DNA of 25,892 bases from Bacillota bacterium (GTDB lineage: Bacteria; Bacillota; Clostridia; Lachnospirales; Lachnospiraceae): the NCBI GenBank assembly GCA_023421505.1, contig JAEZTJ010000099.1, positions 1 through 25,892 of the forward strand. Reading direction: 5' to 3'. Made by a program: the position numbers and the translations under genes. Every line of letters begins with the position of its first letter. The first letter of the stretch is position 1. Shown here piece after piece: positions 15,632-24,012 of the stretch. The notes below the pieces were generated by a model. It did not search any database. It was not told the origin of the DNA and saw only the letters and a program-made list of their open reading frames with translations.

Positions 15632-15940
15632 CTATGCATTGATCTTTTCAATCTTTACCTTGGTATATGGCTGTCTATGACCATTCTTTTTGTGATATCC
15701 GGATTTTCTCTTGTATCTGAATACAATAACTTTTTTGTTCTTGCCTTCTTCTACAACAGATGCAGTAACCTTTGCATTAGCTACAGTAGGATTTCCTACT
15801 ACTAATGAACCATTGTTAACTGCAAGTACTTGATCAAAAGTAACAGTTGCTCCTGCTTCTGCTCCAAGCTTCTCTACTTTAATGATATCGCCTTCCGCTA
15901 CCTTGTACTGTTTTCCACCAGTTGCAATAATTGCGTACAT
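15632..15940 (-). CDS. rplU: 50S ribosomal protein L21
   Basis: 102 residues from the chosen start: MYAIIATGGKQYKVAEGD is the canonical L21 N-terminus, and FRYKRKSGYHKKNGHRQPYTKVKI the canonical C-terminus. The frame is open for 30 more codons upstream, but those residues are unrelated to L21 and encode the mRNA leader. AGGAGGT eight bases before the ATG at 15940 settles the start. L21 binds 23S rRNA and L20. First gene of the rplU-prp-rpmA operon. Confidence 0.98.
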   Translation of the reverse strand: MYAIIATGGKQYKVAEGDIIKVEKLGAEAGATVTFDQVLAVNNGSLVVGNPTVANAKVTASVVEEGKNKKVIVFRYKRKSGYHKKNGHRQPYTKVKIEKINA

Positions 15941-16030
15941 ATTGGCACCTCCTATTATCATTACTCGCCAGCTATGGTGTCTGTACAATATTAATCGTAA
16001 ACAGAACTTATACCTCGCTGTGCGGCACAC
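15941..16030 (-). promoter_or_regulatory. Likely L21 mRNA leader
   Basis: This is the 5' untranslated region between the predicted transcription start (about 16030) and rplU. Structured, conserved L21 leaders are known upstream of rplU in Firmicutes. The gctggcgag and gcgaggtat segments here suggest such a fold, but I could not confirm the consensus by eye. Confidence 0.5.
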
Positions 16031-16036
16031 TAAAAT

Positions 16037-16065
16037 ATGCTAGCATAAACATTACCATTTGTCAA
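16037..16065 (-). promoter_or_regulatory. rplU operon promoter
   Basis: On the minus strand, a perfect -35 TTGACA (16060-16065), 17-base spacer, and an extended -10 TGCTAGCAT with hexamer TAGCAT at 16037-16042. Confidence 0.8.
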
Positions 16066-16136
16066 TCATATTTTTGTTTTACTCTTTGCTTTTACTCTCA
16101 CAACATCTACTTTTGTTTTGGCCTCACAACAATCTT

Positions 16137-16973
16137 TTAGCCCCATAAGGCACTGGCATCACTGGAGCTTCTGTTCAGTCTTGAAAAATCCGTTCTGACA
16201 AAAGAATTGGTGGCTAATATTACGAATATAACTCCAATCAATACAATGATAAGAAAGGACATTAACGGAGTGACGATAAAGCCATTGATACTAATTGCTA
16301 CACCCTCTTTAACAAGCTCGGCTGCCGATAAATTTGTTTTCTCTAGGACAATCATCCGAAAAAATGCTGTGGCGTAAGTCATTGGATTAAAATATGCAAA
16401 AAACTTTAAGGTCTTCGGTAACATTTCTAAAGGAATATAGGCACCGGATATAAAGGTTATGGGCATAGTAACCGCGGTTTTAACGATTTGAAAGGTTTGT
16501 CCATTTCTTACGATAGTTGCAAGATAGAGTCCAACACCGGAAAAAACAAGACCAACACAAATCATAGCAGCAAGTATGAAGAACGGTGTAGTCCACTGCG
16601 TAAATTTGATGCCAATAAATAACCCGATTACGAGAATTAAAATTCCTTGGATCGTAGCAACAGTTGCAGCCGATAACAGCTGTCCGATTGCAACGGATAA
16701 TCTCCTTGCAGGCGAAACCAAAACCTCCTTCATGAAGCCATTGACCATATCATCAACCGTAGTGGAAGCTAAATTCAGTGAGCTTTCAAATACTGTTGTA
16801 ATGATAACACCGGATAGCATGTAGGCAATTGGATTAACAATGTAGTCATTTTTAAAAATTGCACCAAATACATAGACAAAGAAAAACGGAAAAATAAGGG
16901 AGAAAATTAAACCGGTACGATTTCTTACAAAAGCTTTTAAACCTCTAATCCATAATGCTAATACTGTATTCAT
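16137..16973 (-). CDS. ABC-2 type exporter permease
   Basis: 278 residues with about six membrane segments, in the ABC2_membrane pattern of DrrB/YadH-like permeases. The N-terminus is cytoplasmic (LWIRGLKAFVRNRTGLIFSLIFP); the coupling region is DDMVNGFMKEVLVSPARR, followed by the conserved TFISGAYIPLEMLP and FNPMTYA motifs. It pairs with the ATPase one base upstream of its start. Such pairs export drugs, lipids or glycan-related compounds; the substrate is not visible here. The operon starts with a putative sugar O-methyltransferase, which may hint at a glycosylated product. Confidence 0.9.
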   Translation of the reverse strand: MNTVLALWIRGLKAFVRNRTGLIFSLIFPFFFVYVFGAIFKNDYIVNPIAYMLSGVIITTVFESSLNLASTTVDDMVNGFMKEVLVSPARRLSVAIGQLLSAATVATIQGILILVIGLFIGIKFTQWTTPFFILAAMICVGLVFSGVGLYLATIVRNGQTFQIVKTAVTMPITFISGAYIPLEMLPKTLKFFAYFNPMTYATAFFRMIVLEKTNLSAAELVKEGVAISINGFIVTPLMSFLIIVLIGVIFVILATNSFVRTDFSRLNRSSSDASALWG

Positions 16974-16974
16974 A

Positions 16975-17895
16975 CTAGGCGTCCTCTCTTATCTTTTTTC
17001 CGGTAATCTCTAAGAACACATCATTAAAGGTTCCTTTTTTAATCTCTATATCAGTGATTTCATCCTTCTGCTCGCTTAGCACCTGCATCAGATGCTCCGT
17101 ATTTTCGGCATCAACCTTATAATACCCCTCTTTCTTTACATAATTTAAATCATATTGAATTAAGAGCTGTTCAAGCTCAAGTCCTTTTCTGGTCGTGATA
17201 TACGCTTTATCCCGCGTATATTGTTTTTTTAAGGCATAGGGAGTATCGTGAGCAACAATTTTGCCTCCGTCAATGATAGCAATCTTATTACATATTTCTG
17301 CTTCTTCCATATAATGTGTGGTCAAAAATATTGTGATATTGCGCTCTTTTTGAAGCTTAATAATATACTCCCAGATATGAGCCCGTGTCTGTGGATCAAG
17401 CCCGGTTGTGGGTTCATCCAGAAATAGTACCTTAGGATAATGAATTAACCCCCGGGCAATCTCCACGCGCCGCTTCATTCCACCTGATAACGCACCTACT
17501 AACTTCTTTCTTTCTCCTAATAAATCAACTAATTGAAGGACAAACTGTATCCGTTCTTCGACTTCCTTCCTTGGTATGTTATAGAAGGTACAATGCATCT
17601 TTAAATTTTCTTCAATTGTCATCTTTGCATCCAGGGTAGAATCTTGAAATACGACTCCAATCGAAGACCGGACTTCACTTTTCTGTGTTGTAACATCTTT
17701 TCCGTCAATAGAAAGCGTACCGGAAGTTTTTTCAAATATCGTACACAAGGTATTGATTGTTGTACTTTTTCCGGCACCGTTTGGCCCTAAAAATGCAAAC
17801 ACAGTGCCTTCCTCTACTTCAAAAGAAATGTTATTAACAGCTGTAAACTCCCCGTAGGTTTTTGTGAAATTCTTAACGTTGATAATAGAATTCAT
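16975..17895 (-). CDS. ABC exporter ATPase, DrrA-like
   Basis: 306 residues. Walker A GPNGAGKST, Q-loop VFQDSTLD, signature LSGGMKRR, Walker B LFLDEPTTGLDP and the H-loop TTHYMEEAE are all intact. The C-terminal 80 residues form the extra domain of DrrA-type exporter ATPases. It precedes its permease with almost no gap and follows the methyltransferase by 18 bases, so the three form one operon. It energises efflux across the cytoplasmic membrane. Confidence 0.93.
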   Translation of the reverse strand: MNSIINVKNFTKTYGEFTAVNNISFEVEEGTVFAFLGPNGAGKSTTINTLCTIFEKTSGTLSIDGKDVTTQKSEVRSSIGVVFQDSTLDAKMTIEENLKMHCTFYNIPRKEVEERIQFVLQLVDLLGERKKLVGALSGGMKRRVEIARGLIHYPKVLFLDEPTTGLDPQTRAHIWEYIIKLQKERNITIFLTTHYMEEAEICNKIAIIDGGKIVAHDTPYALKKQYTRDKAYITTRKGLELEQLLIQYDLNYVKKEGYYKVDAENTEHLMQVLSEQKDEITDIEIKKGTFNDVFLEITGKKIREDA

Positions 17896-17913
17896 CTGGT
17901 TCTCCTTAGCAGT

Positions 17914-18978
17914 TTAACCTTTGAGTTGATATAAGTATTCCCTGTACCTGCCTCCCGCTCCCGTCCACGGTGAAATTGCCTGATAAACTAATCTGTATTC
18001 AGCAGGTATCGGAAATTCCTGGGACAGTATCTCTAGATGCCCACGAGAGGAGTTTTTAAATAGTCTGAAATTACTGTTCTGATGAAAAATATAGGTTGCA
18101 TTATTACGCTTTATTGTTTCAAAATATTGACATATATCTGTATAAGACATTTCAGAGAAAGAATTTGCATTATAGGCTACATCAATATTCGTCTTCATAT
18201 TATGATGGCTTACAGAGGGTACTAAGATTAATTGGAAGTTTTTCTTGTCTTCTTCCTTAATTTCACCGTCAAATGCCCATTTAATCGCTATCTCTTTTTC
18301 TGTATATTGTGCCCATTTCTTCGTATAATAGTAATTCGTAAATAAAGTTTCCATTAAATCGCAGACAATATAACAAAAATTATCCTTCATTTTATTCAAA
18401 AAATAAAATACACCGCCATAGCCTGCACCAATCTCCAGAAAAACAGGGTGTTTCATTGTCTCAGTTAAGGTATTCATCATAAAGGCGTGATAATAATGTC
18501 TGCAGGAGTTGTACATAATGAATGCTCCATCTATTACTATCCCAAAAGGGTTACCAATCTTTAACGTATTTAATTCCGATAATGGTAAATTACCGCAGAA
18601 TTCCAGCCAGGTATCTACATCTAAAAGGATATCATTAACTAGTTTCCTACAATCAGTTCCGCCCTCAGCATCGGGTGCTGCTATACCGTAGGACACTTGA
18701 TTTCTGAAGAAATTCCTGTACATACGAATTAATTCATCTTTATTTCCTTCTTTCAGTAGCCGTTTATAATCCTGTTGCTTATTCTCCTGTATCCAGCTCC
18801 ACTCTCCGCTTGCTAAGGAGGTTTGATCAGAATAATTATGATATACTTTAAGAATATCGTCAATAATTTGTTCATCCTTGTCATCAATCAGCTCTCTGTT
18901 ATCAAAAACACCTCTTATGTACTTCTCACGTAGAGGATGAAGCTTCTGCTCGATACCGGCAAAACTAAGTCTTTCCAT
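17914..18978 (-). CDS. Putative sugar O-methyltransferase
   Basis: 354 residues from the chosen start. A SAM-binding FLEIGAGYGG (glycines at about 184-189) follows an all-alpha N-terminal part; the C-terminus ISPWTGAGGRYREYLYQLKG is like that of proteins annotated as putative sugar O-methyltransferases. These usually act on surface glycans or secondary metabolites. An upstream ATG at 19059 keeps the frame open but has no ribosome binding site, whereas GGAAGG stands 8 bases before the ATG at 18978. It is first in an operon with a DrrAB-like ABC exporter, and no glycosyltransferase is nearby. Family assignment is moderate; the acceptor is unknown. Confidence 0.7.
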   Translation of the reverse strand: MERLSFAGIEQKLHPLREKYIRGVFDNRELIDDKDEQIIDDILKVYHNYSDQTSLASGEWSWIQENKQQDYKRLLKEGNKDELIRMYRNFFRNQVSYGIAAPDAEGGTDCRKLVNDILLDVDTWLEFCGNLPLSELNTLKIGNPFGIVIDGAFIMYNSCRHYYHAFMMNTLTETMKHPVFLEIGAGYGGVFYFLNKMKDNFCYIVCDLMETLFTNYYYTKKWAQYTEKEIAIKWAFDGEIKEEDKKNFQLILVPSVSHHNMKTNIDVAYNANSFSEMSYTDICQYFETIKRNNATYIFHQNSNFRLFKNSSRGHLEILSQEFPIPAEYRLVYQAISPWTGAGGRYREYLYQLKG

Positions 18979-19104
18979 ATCAATTACCTTCCATGTTTTA
19001 TATGATATGTTATCACAATATGTTAAATACAAAATTCTGTAACCATTAACCATGTTCAAGTTTAAATTAAACTAAGGTAATTAGTAAGGCCTGATAGGTT
19101 ATAG

Positions 19105-19761
19105 TTATGATAAATACGGTTCAATTATCTTATATAGCTTATCATTATCTAATACATAACTCATATGGTTTTCACCCTTTAGAATATTTAAGGTGCTGCC
19201 CTTGATACAGGAGGCAATATGCTTAGTATGTATTTCGCTGATTAAATCCTTGCTTCCGGCTAATACAAAGGTTGAAATACTTATTTTCATTAGCTCCTCA
19301 TCCTTTATATCCGGCTGGGTAATCATAAGCTTGTATTTGGGGCTTCTTGAGAAAAAGTAGATCATCTTAAATAATCGGTAGTAAAAAGGCCTCAATCCGT
19401 CCGGCTTCGTATTTGCACCGCTGATAATAAGCCTTGAAAGCAAATCCGGGTATCTATGGGCAATAATAAGCCCCAGTATCCCGCCGTCACTGAAGCCGTA
19501 TAGAATAGGTTTATTAATTCCCTTAACTCGAATAAATTCTGCTATATCCTCCGCCATTTGCATATAATCAAATGATTTTACCTGAGTGCTTTGCCCATGA
19601 CCTCTGCTGTCTATGGCATAAACCTTATACCTAGTAGAAAGAAGCTTTAAAAGCTGATGAAATATCTTATGGCTTTCTCCGTTACCATGCAGCAAAATAA
19701 TCGGACTGCCCTGCCCGCATTCTTCATAAAAAAGCTCAATATCATTAACCCTCTGAAGCAC
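19105..19761 (-). CDS. Alpha/beta hydrolase
   Basis: 218 residues. HGNGES (25-30) supplies the oxyanion region; the nucleophile elbow is GFSDGG with S91; D172 (VLAGSKD) and H199 (GENHMSY) complete the triad. The short cap region (about 125-150) and overall length are those of small serine hydrolases/esterases. No signal peptide, so cytoplasmic. It is divergent from padR and ends 126 bases before the methyltransferase gene; co-transcription with the exporter operon is possible but not shown. The substrate is unknown. Confidence 0.87.
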   Translation of the reverse strand: MLQRVNDIELFYEECGQGSPIILLHGNGESHKIFHQLLKLLSTRYKVYAIDSRGHGQSTQVKSFDYMQMAEDIAEFIRVKGINKPILYGFSDGGILGLIIAHRYPDLLSRLIISGANTKPDGLRPFYYRLFKMIYFFSRSPKYKLMITQPDIKDEELMKISISTFVLAGSKDLISEIHTKHIASCIKGSTLNILKGENHMSYVLDNDKLYKIIEPYLS

Positions 19762-19872
19762 ACTAATTACCCCCCTGTTTTGTAATCGTAAATAACTCTA
19801 TAACAATTATACAATTTCTCACTGGTTAAGCAAGCACTGCTCTCAAAAAATTAGTGAGTTACTAGATCAATT

Positions 19873-19897
19873 ACCTACTTGACAATGCAAAGTAGGT
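19873..19897. promoter_or_regulatory. Inverted repeat, probable PadR operator
   Basis: acctactt (19873-19880) and aagtaggt (19890-19897) form perfect 8-base arms around a 9-base centre. The repeat covers the -35 of the padR promoter, the expected geometry for autorepression by a dimeric PadR. Confidence 0.65.
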
Positions 19898-19907
19898 GCT
19901 ATATATT
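19879..19907 (+). promoter_or_regulatory. padR promoter
   Basis: -35 TTGACA (19879-19884), 17-base spacer, -10 TATATT (19902-19907), about 47 bases before the padR start codon. Confidence 0.8.
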
Positions 19908-19953
19908 GTAAACAATACCTTATATTACCAAATAAATTTGAGGAGTGGCAAGT

Positions 19954-20292
19954 ATGGGAGACACCCAGTTACTTAAAGGAATTCTTGAAGGCTGTATTTT
20001 ATCTATTATATCCAGAGGTGAGACCTATGGATATCAAATAATATCCATACTTGAAAAACATGGTTTTTCAGATATTGGAGAAGGGACTCTATATCCGGTA
20101 TTAACCAGATTAGAGAATAAGGGAGATATTATATGCAGAATTGGCAAATCTCCCTTTGGTCCCAAGAGAAAATACTATTCCATTAGTGATATCGGAGTGC
20201 TAAGCCTAACTGAGTTTATCAATTCGTATGAACAAATTATAAAAGTATCTAGGAACATAATTCAAGAAACAATTAGGGGGAATGAAGTGTGA
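19954..20292 (+). CDS. PadR-family transcriptional regulator
   Basis: 112 residues. The PadR winged helix is complete: LLKGILEGCILSII, the ETYGYQI segment, GEGTLYPVLTRLENKG (recognition helix and wing) and GPKRKYYSISDIG, followed by a short dimerisation helix as in PadR subfamily 2. Members repress transporter or membrane-protein genes until a ligand binds. An in-frame GTG at 19945 is rejected because GAGGAG (19940-19945) is correctly spaced for the ATG at 19954. The stop overlaps the start of the next gene by four bases. An inverted repeat over its own promoter suggests autoregulation. Confidence 0.93.
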   Translation: MGDTQLLKGILEGCILSIISRGETYGYQIISILEKHGFSDIGEGTLYPVLTRLENKGDIICRIGKSPFGPKRKYYSISDIGVLSLTEFINSYEQIIKVSRNIIQETIRGNEV

Positions 20293-21062
20293 ATTATTTA
20301 GAAAGCAGTGAGTATAAAGATGCAAAAAAGCAATTAGTAGACGATTATGCAATATGTTTTAATAAGATAGAGACATATATTCAATTAGCTAATGTCTATG
20401 GATTGCATCAAGAAGCTTGCCTTATTCAAATTTTGGATGATTTTTTGTCAGCTCAGGCAGAAGGAAAACAGTTGATAAGTATCACTGGGCCTGATTTAAA
20501 AAAGTATTGTGATACTATGATAAAAGCAGAAAAGAAGAGAAATAAAAATAAGCTGGAACTCATAGCTATGTTAGCTGGAATCCCGTTAATTGTTATGTTT
20601 CTTTCATTCTTAACATCATTTCTGCGAAATGATAATAAACTGGACAACTTAGCTAATTCAATAACGATTAGTGCATTCTCCGTAATCTATCCTGTCCTTT
20701 TTATGTTTTACTATATTGTTAAGTGGAGAACCGCTAAAGCGCTATTTCATCATGCCAAGGCATCAAGATTAATTACGACTATTGTTAGTGGCATCGTTTT
20801 AGCATCTATTTTCATGATTTCAGATGCACTTAATTCCACACTGAACATTGCAATTCGAGTACCCTTCCCTCTATTTATTAGTATAACTATGCTATCTCTT
20901 TCCATATTGGTAGTTATTGTAATTATCGAGAAAAGGGACAACAAGCAATTTAAGCTAATACCAGAACCGGAGGAATTTACGATAGAACAAGTTATTTGCC
21001 CTATATGTGAAAAAGAATATGATATGGATTATCCAAAATGTCCATATTGTAAAAATAAGTAG
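20289..21062 (+). CDS. DUF1048-like membrane protein with C-terminal zinc ribbon
   Basis: 257 residues, starting with GTG behind GGGGG. The N-terminal 85 residues resemble DUF1048, a small helical domain often encoded beside PadR regulators (compare AEGKQLISITGPDLKKYCDTMI). About four membrane segments follow (near 91-112, 126-146, 160-178, 190-213). The tail carries a zinc ribbon with C237-C240 and C251-C254. Ordinary DUF1048 proteins are about half this length and lack the ribbon, so this is an extended version. It is translationally coupled to padR, probably as its regulated target or signal partner. Function is unknown. Confidence 0.75.
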   Translation: MNYLESSEYKDAKKQLVDDYAICFNKIETYIQLANVYGLHQEACLIQILDDFLSAQAEGKQLISITGPDLKKYCDTMIKAEKKRNKNKLELIAMLAGIPLIVMFLSFLTSFLRNDNKLDNLANSITISAFSVIYPVLFMFYYIVKWRTAKALFHHAKASRLITTIVSGIVLASIFMISDALNSTLNIAIRVPFPLFISITMLSLSILVVIVIIEKRDNKQFKLIPEPEEFTIEQVICPICEKEYDMDYPKCPYCKNK

Positions 21063-21077
21063 TAGGTATAGGAAACA

Positions 21078-21108
21078 ACCCTCGATATATATAGAAAATA
21101 CCGAGGGT
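21078..21108. terminator. Hairpin between convergent genes
   Basis: accctcg (21078-21084) pairs with cgagggt (21102-21108) around a 17-base AT-rich loop. It lies between the DUF1048-like gene and the convergent permease. No clear U-tract on either strand, so it is only a probable weak bidirectional terminator. Confidence 0.4.
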
Positions 21109-21157
21109 AACTTCAACAAATAGACGAATTTATTTACATGCATCCATTATATTACGA

Positions 21158-23134
21158 TCAGGAATTCCTGTTATAAGTAGATAATAATACATTCTTTCTG
21201 TAGAAAATATAAGTAGCCAGAAAATATAAAGCATATACAAATAAAAACAAACACGTTGATATACAAAATGACAAAAATAGATATCTGGCTGATAAAAATG
21301 CCGAGAAGATAGGCATAATGCTGTCAGCAATCAAAGCACTCATTAGGATCGGTAGAACAACAGGTAATCCAAAATAAAAGATAAATTGCTTTAATATTAA
21401 GGAATCCATACGATTCCTCTGCATGCCAAGATGATTTAAGATTCTGTATCGGAACTGATAATTAACGGAATCACTGATCTGTTGAACTGCCAAGATGGTA
21501 GCTGCTATACAGATGAAGATTAAACCAATATAATCTAAGGAGAAAGTAAAAATAGTAAGAATAGATCTATTTTCTTCTATTCTGGCTTTTCGAACAGATA
21601 CATTGGGATAAATATAGCCGTCGTCATCCTTTACTCTATCCTGTCTGCTTAATTCCTCTAACGTATTTTGGGTATCAAAGGAGGTTTCCTCTTCTGTATT
21701 TGCGACATATACCATATTTTCTACTTTTAACTGAGCAATTGCTTCATCAGGAACAATAACAACATAATAGAAACCATTAGGCCCATCTAATCCAAAGGAC
21801 TCTAAGCAGCTCCCTTGATATTTTAGATTATAACTACCGATATTAATTGATAAATCAGTCTTCTTGTCAATAATGTCTTTCACCCCATTAATACAATGCA
21901 GCAGAAAGTGCCCTTTCTTAAGTTCCACCGCCTCGTAACCGAGAATTTTACGTAATCTGGCATAATCACTATATTTCATGATGGTATCTGCTCCGTAATA
22001 GGCTGCTTCCAGTAAGGTATCGGTTAAAAGATTAGAAATATCCTTGCCACTGCTTAAGTATACCGGATATTCTACTTCTTCTTTAATGGTATAGTTATTT
22101 TTTAAGTAATCCCTATAAAGCTCAAAATTTTTTGAAGTACCGAGACGGCTGACGTGATGGCTGACTGTAACGTCAAAGGGTGAGTTGTATTTACTGGCTT
22201 CATCAAAATAACCTTTAAACATCGCTCCCATAGAAATTGATGTCAGAGTAAGTGTAAGTAACATTGCTAATGTTCCTAAAGTGATACTCATGGTATTTAT
22301 TTTTGCTGACAGATTACGGAATAAAAACAAATTTTCCTTATGATATTTGAGCCTCTTATTATGAATATATATCTTTACGATAATGGAAGACAATGAAATA
22401 TAGAAGCCATAAATACAGAGTAAATAGCATAGTCCAATCTGGAGTATTTTTGAAAAGGTTATCTCGCCGCTCCACTTCATGATTACAGTGCCAAGAACTC
22501 CAATTCCGATGGACAATATAAAAATAAACCAATTTCCTCTATTATTTTTAAGCTTACTAGTCTCATTTTTCTTTTCGGCATAAATCAGGTCATAAATCTT
22601 CATTTTTCTTAGTATGAACTTTGTACGCAGGATAGAAAATAGATAGATACAGATGATGTATAATAAGGTAAGCCCCAGTGCTTTTAATGAAAAGGAAAGC
22701 TTGATTTTATAACTCGCTTCAAATATATTCATTATGATCGCCGTCAGTAGCTGATAAAAAAAGGTTCCGACGATCAGGCTGATTAACAGGGAGGTAAAGC
22801 CCATAATGGTATTTTCTAAAAAGAATAACTTCGAAATTACTTTATTACTGATACCAAGCAGCATATAGGTTCCAAATTCCCGGCTTCTTCTCTGCAGCAT
22901 AAATTTGTTCATATAGTGAACCAGCCAGCCTGTTACTAATACAATTACAACGGATACCGCAATAATTGCAAAGGGTAAGGTATCCATCATCCTGCTAAGC
23001 TCCAGGATATCCTTTGAAAAGATAATCATATTAAACGCATAGATTAAAGAAAAGATAATCGTGATAGTTAAAACATAGATTCCATAATCCCTGATGGAAC
23101 GCTTAGCGTTACGAAATGCGAGTTTTCTTAACAC
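21158..23134 (-). CDS. BceB-type ABC permease (FtsX-like), antimicrobial peptide resistance
   Basis: 658 residues. The BceB layout is visible: an N-terminal membrane helix (about 15-37), two FtsX-like membrane groups, and a large extracytoplasmic domain of some 200 residues between membrane segments 7 and 8 (about 310-520). That domain takes part in peptide-antibiotic sensing. The start is GTG, directly abutting the ATPase stop, with GGGAGGTG inside the ATPase gene. With BceA it detoxifies cell-wall-active peptides such as bacitracin or lantibiotics and signals flux to the BceS-type kinase. Which peptide is recognised cannot be read from the sequence. Confidence 0.9.
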   Translation of the reverse strand: MLRKLAFRNAKRSIRDYGIYVLTITIIFSLIYAFNMIIFSKDILELSRMMDTLPFAIIAVSVVIVLVTGWLVHYMNKFMLQRRSREFGTYMLLGISNKVISKLFFLENTIMGFTSLLISLIVGTFFYQLLTAIIMNIFEASYKIKLSFSLKALGLTLLYIICIYLFSILRTKFILRKMKIYDLIYAEKKNETSKLKNNRGNWFIFILSIGIGVLGTVIMKWSGEITFSKILQIGLCYLLCIYGFYISLSSIIVKIYIHNKRLKYHKENLFLFRNLSAKINTMSITLGTLAMLLTLTLTSISMGAMFKGYFDEASKYNSPFDVTVSHHVSRLGTSKNFELYRDYLKNNYTIKEEVEYPVYLSSGKDISNLLTDTLLEAAYYGADTIMKYSDYARLRKILGYEAVELKKGHFLLHCINGVKDIIDKKTDLSINIGSYNLKYQGSCLESFGLDGPNGFYYVVIVPDEAIAQLKVENMVYVANTEEETSFDTQNTLEELSRQDRVKDDDGYIYPNVSVRKARIEENRSILTIFTFSLDYIGLIFICIAATILAVQQISDSVNYQFRYRILNHLGMQRNRMDSLILKQFIFYFGLPVVLPILMSALIADSIMPIFSAFLSARYLFLSFCISTCLFLFVYALYFLATYIFYRKNVLLSTYNRNS

Positions 23135-23890
23135 TTATTCTTCACCTCCCAGTAAGGTTACCGTATCCATTATTTCGGTAAAGAATTCGCGTCTGGTTTT
23201 ATCTCCTTTGTAAAGCTCGTTAAACAGCTTTCCATCCTTTAGGAATAATATCCTTTGACAATAGCTTGCTGAAAATATATCGTGTGTTACCATTAATATG
23301 GTGGCACCCATCTTTTCGTTCATATCACAAAAGCTCTCTAACAGCATACTAGCGGATTTTGAATCAAGTGCTCCGGTAGGTTCATCGGCCAAAATAATTT
23401 TAGGATTATTAATGAGTGCTCTTGCACAGGCACAGCGCTGTCTTTGTCCACCAGATACCTCATAGGGAAACTTTTTTAATACCTCCTGTATCCCTAGCTT
23501 TTTGGCGATATCTGCAACCTTCGCCTCCAACTGCTTCGTATCTTTTCCTGAAATAGTAGGTGCAAGTGCGATATTTTCCTCAATCGTAAGGGTATCTAAT
23601 AAATTAAAATCCTGAAAGATAAATCCAAGATTATCCTGACGATATTTTGCAAGCTCCTTATCCTTTAGTGCTGTGATGTCTGTACCATCTAAGTAAATAT
23701 GTCCTGCGGTTACTGCATCAATCGTGGCGATACAGTTTAAAAGGGTACTCTTACCGCTGCCGGAAGCTCCCATGATTCCCACGAATTCTCCCTGCTTTAC
23801 CTCGAAGGATATGCGGTTTACTGCTTTTGTTAAATAAGTTTTGTTACCGTAATACTTTTCCAGCTTTTCAATTTTTAATAATACATTCAT
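23135..23890 (-). CDS. BceA-type ABC ATPase
   Basis: 251 residues, typical MacB/BceA length. Walker A GASGSGKST, Q-loop FIFQDFNLLD, signature VSGGQRQR, Walker B ILADEPTGALD and H-loop MVTHD are intact. It ends at the permease start with no gap (TAAGTG). It follows the BceRS-type two-component genes after a 108-base gap holding a BceR-type box and promoter. It powers the peptide-antibiotic resistance transporter. Confidence 0.94.
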   Translation of the reverse strand: MNVLLKIEKLEKYYGNKTYLTKAVNRISFEVKQGEFVGIMGASGSGKSTLLNCIATIDAVTAGHIYLDGTDITALKDKELAKYRQDNLGFIFQDFNLLDTLTIEENIALAPTISGKDTKQLEAKVADIAKKLGIQEVLKKFPYEVSGGQRQRCACARALINNPKIILADEPTGALDSKSASMLLESFCDMNEKMGATILMVTHDIFSASYCQRILFLKDGKLFNELYKGDKTRREFFTEIMDTVTLLGGEE

Positions 23891-23968
23891 CGTTTTGCTC
23901 CTTCCACATCCGTAAGGACAATGCAGTCAGGTAATCTGTCAGCTTTGTCTCTTACTTTGATTAATGCA

Positions 23969-23997
23969 AGTATAGCAAGATCGTTACAGAATGTTTA
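23969..23997 (-). promoter_or_regulatory. Candidate promoter of the bceAB-like operon
   Basis: On the minus strand -10 TATACT (23969-23974), 17-base spacer, and a poor -35 TAAACA (23992-23997). A poor -35 next to an activator box fits a promoter dependent on the response regulator. Confidence 0.55.
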
Positions 23998-23998
23998 C

Positions 23999-24012
23999 TT
24001 ACACTTTTGTAA
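23999..24012 (-). promoter_or_regulatory. BceR-type binding site
   Basis: TTACA-N4-TGTAA matches the published BceR-like consensus TNACA-N4-TGTAA exactly. It overlaps the kinase stop codon (23999-24001). A second, imperfect copy (ttacagaatgttta) follows at about 23984-23997. Confidence 0.75.

Noticed and set aside
15941..16030. N-terminal extension of L21
   Set aside because: The extra 30 codons do not resemble L21; the AGGAGGT and canonical MYAII start lie at 15940, and transcription probably begins near 16030.
18979..19059. 27-codon upstream extension of the methyltransferase
   Set aside because: No ribosome binding site before the ATG at 19059, whereas one is well placed for 18978.
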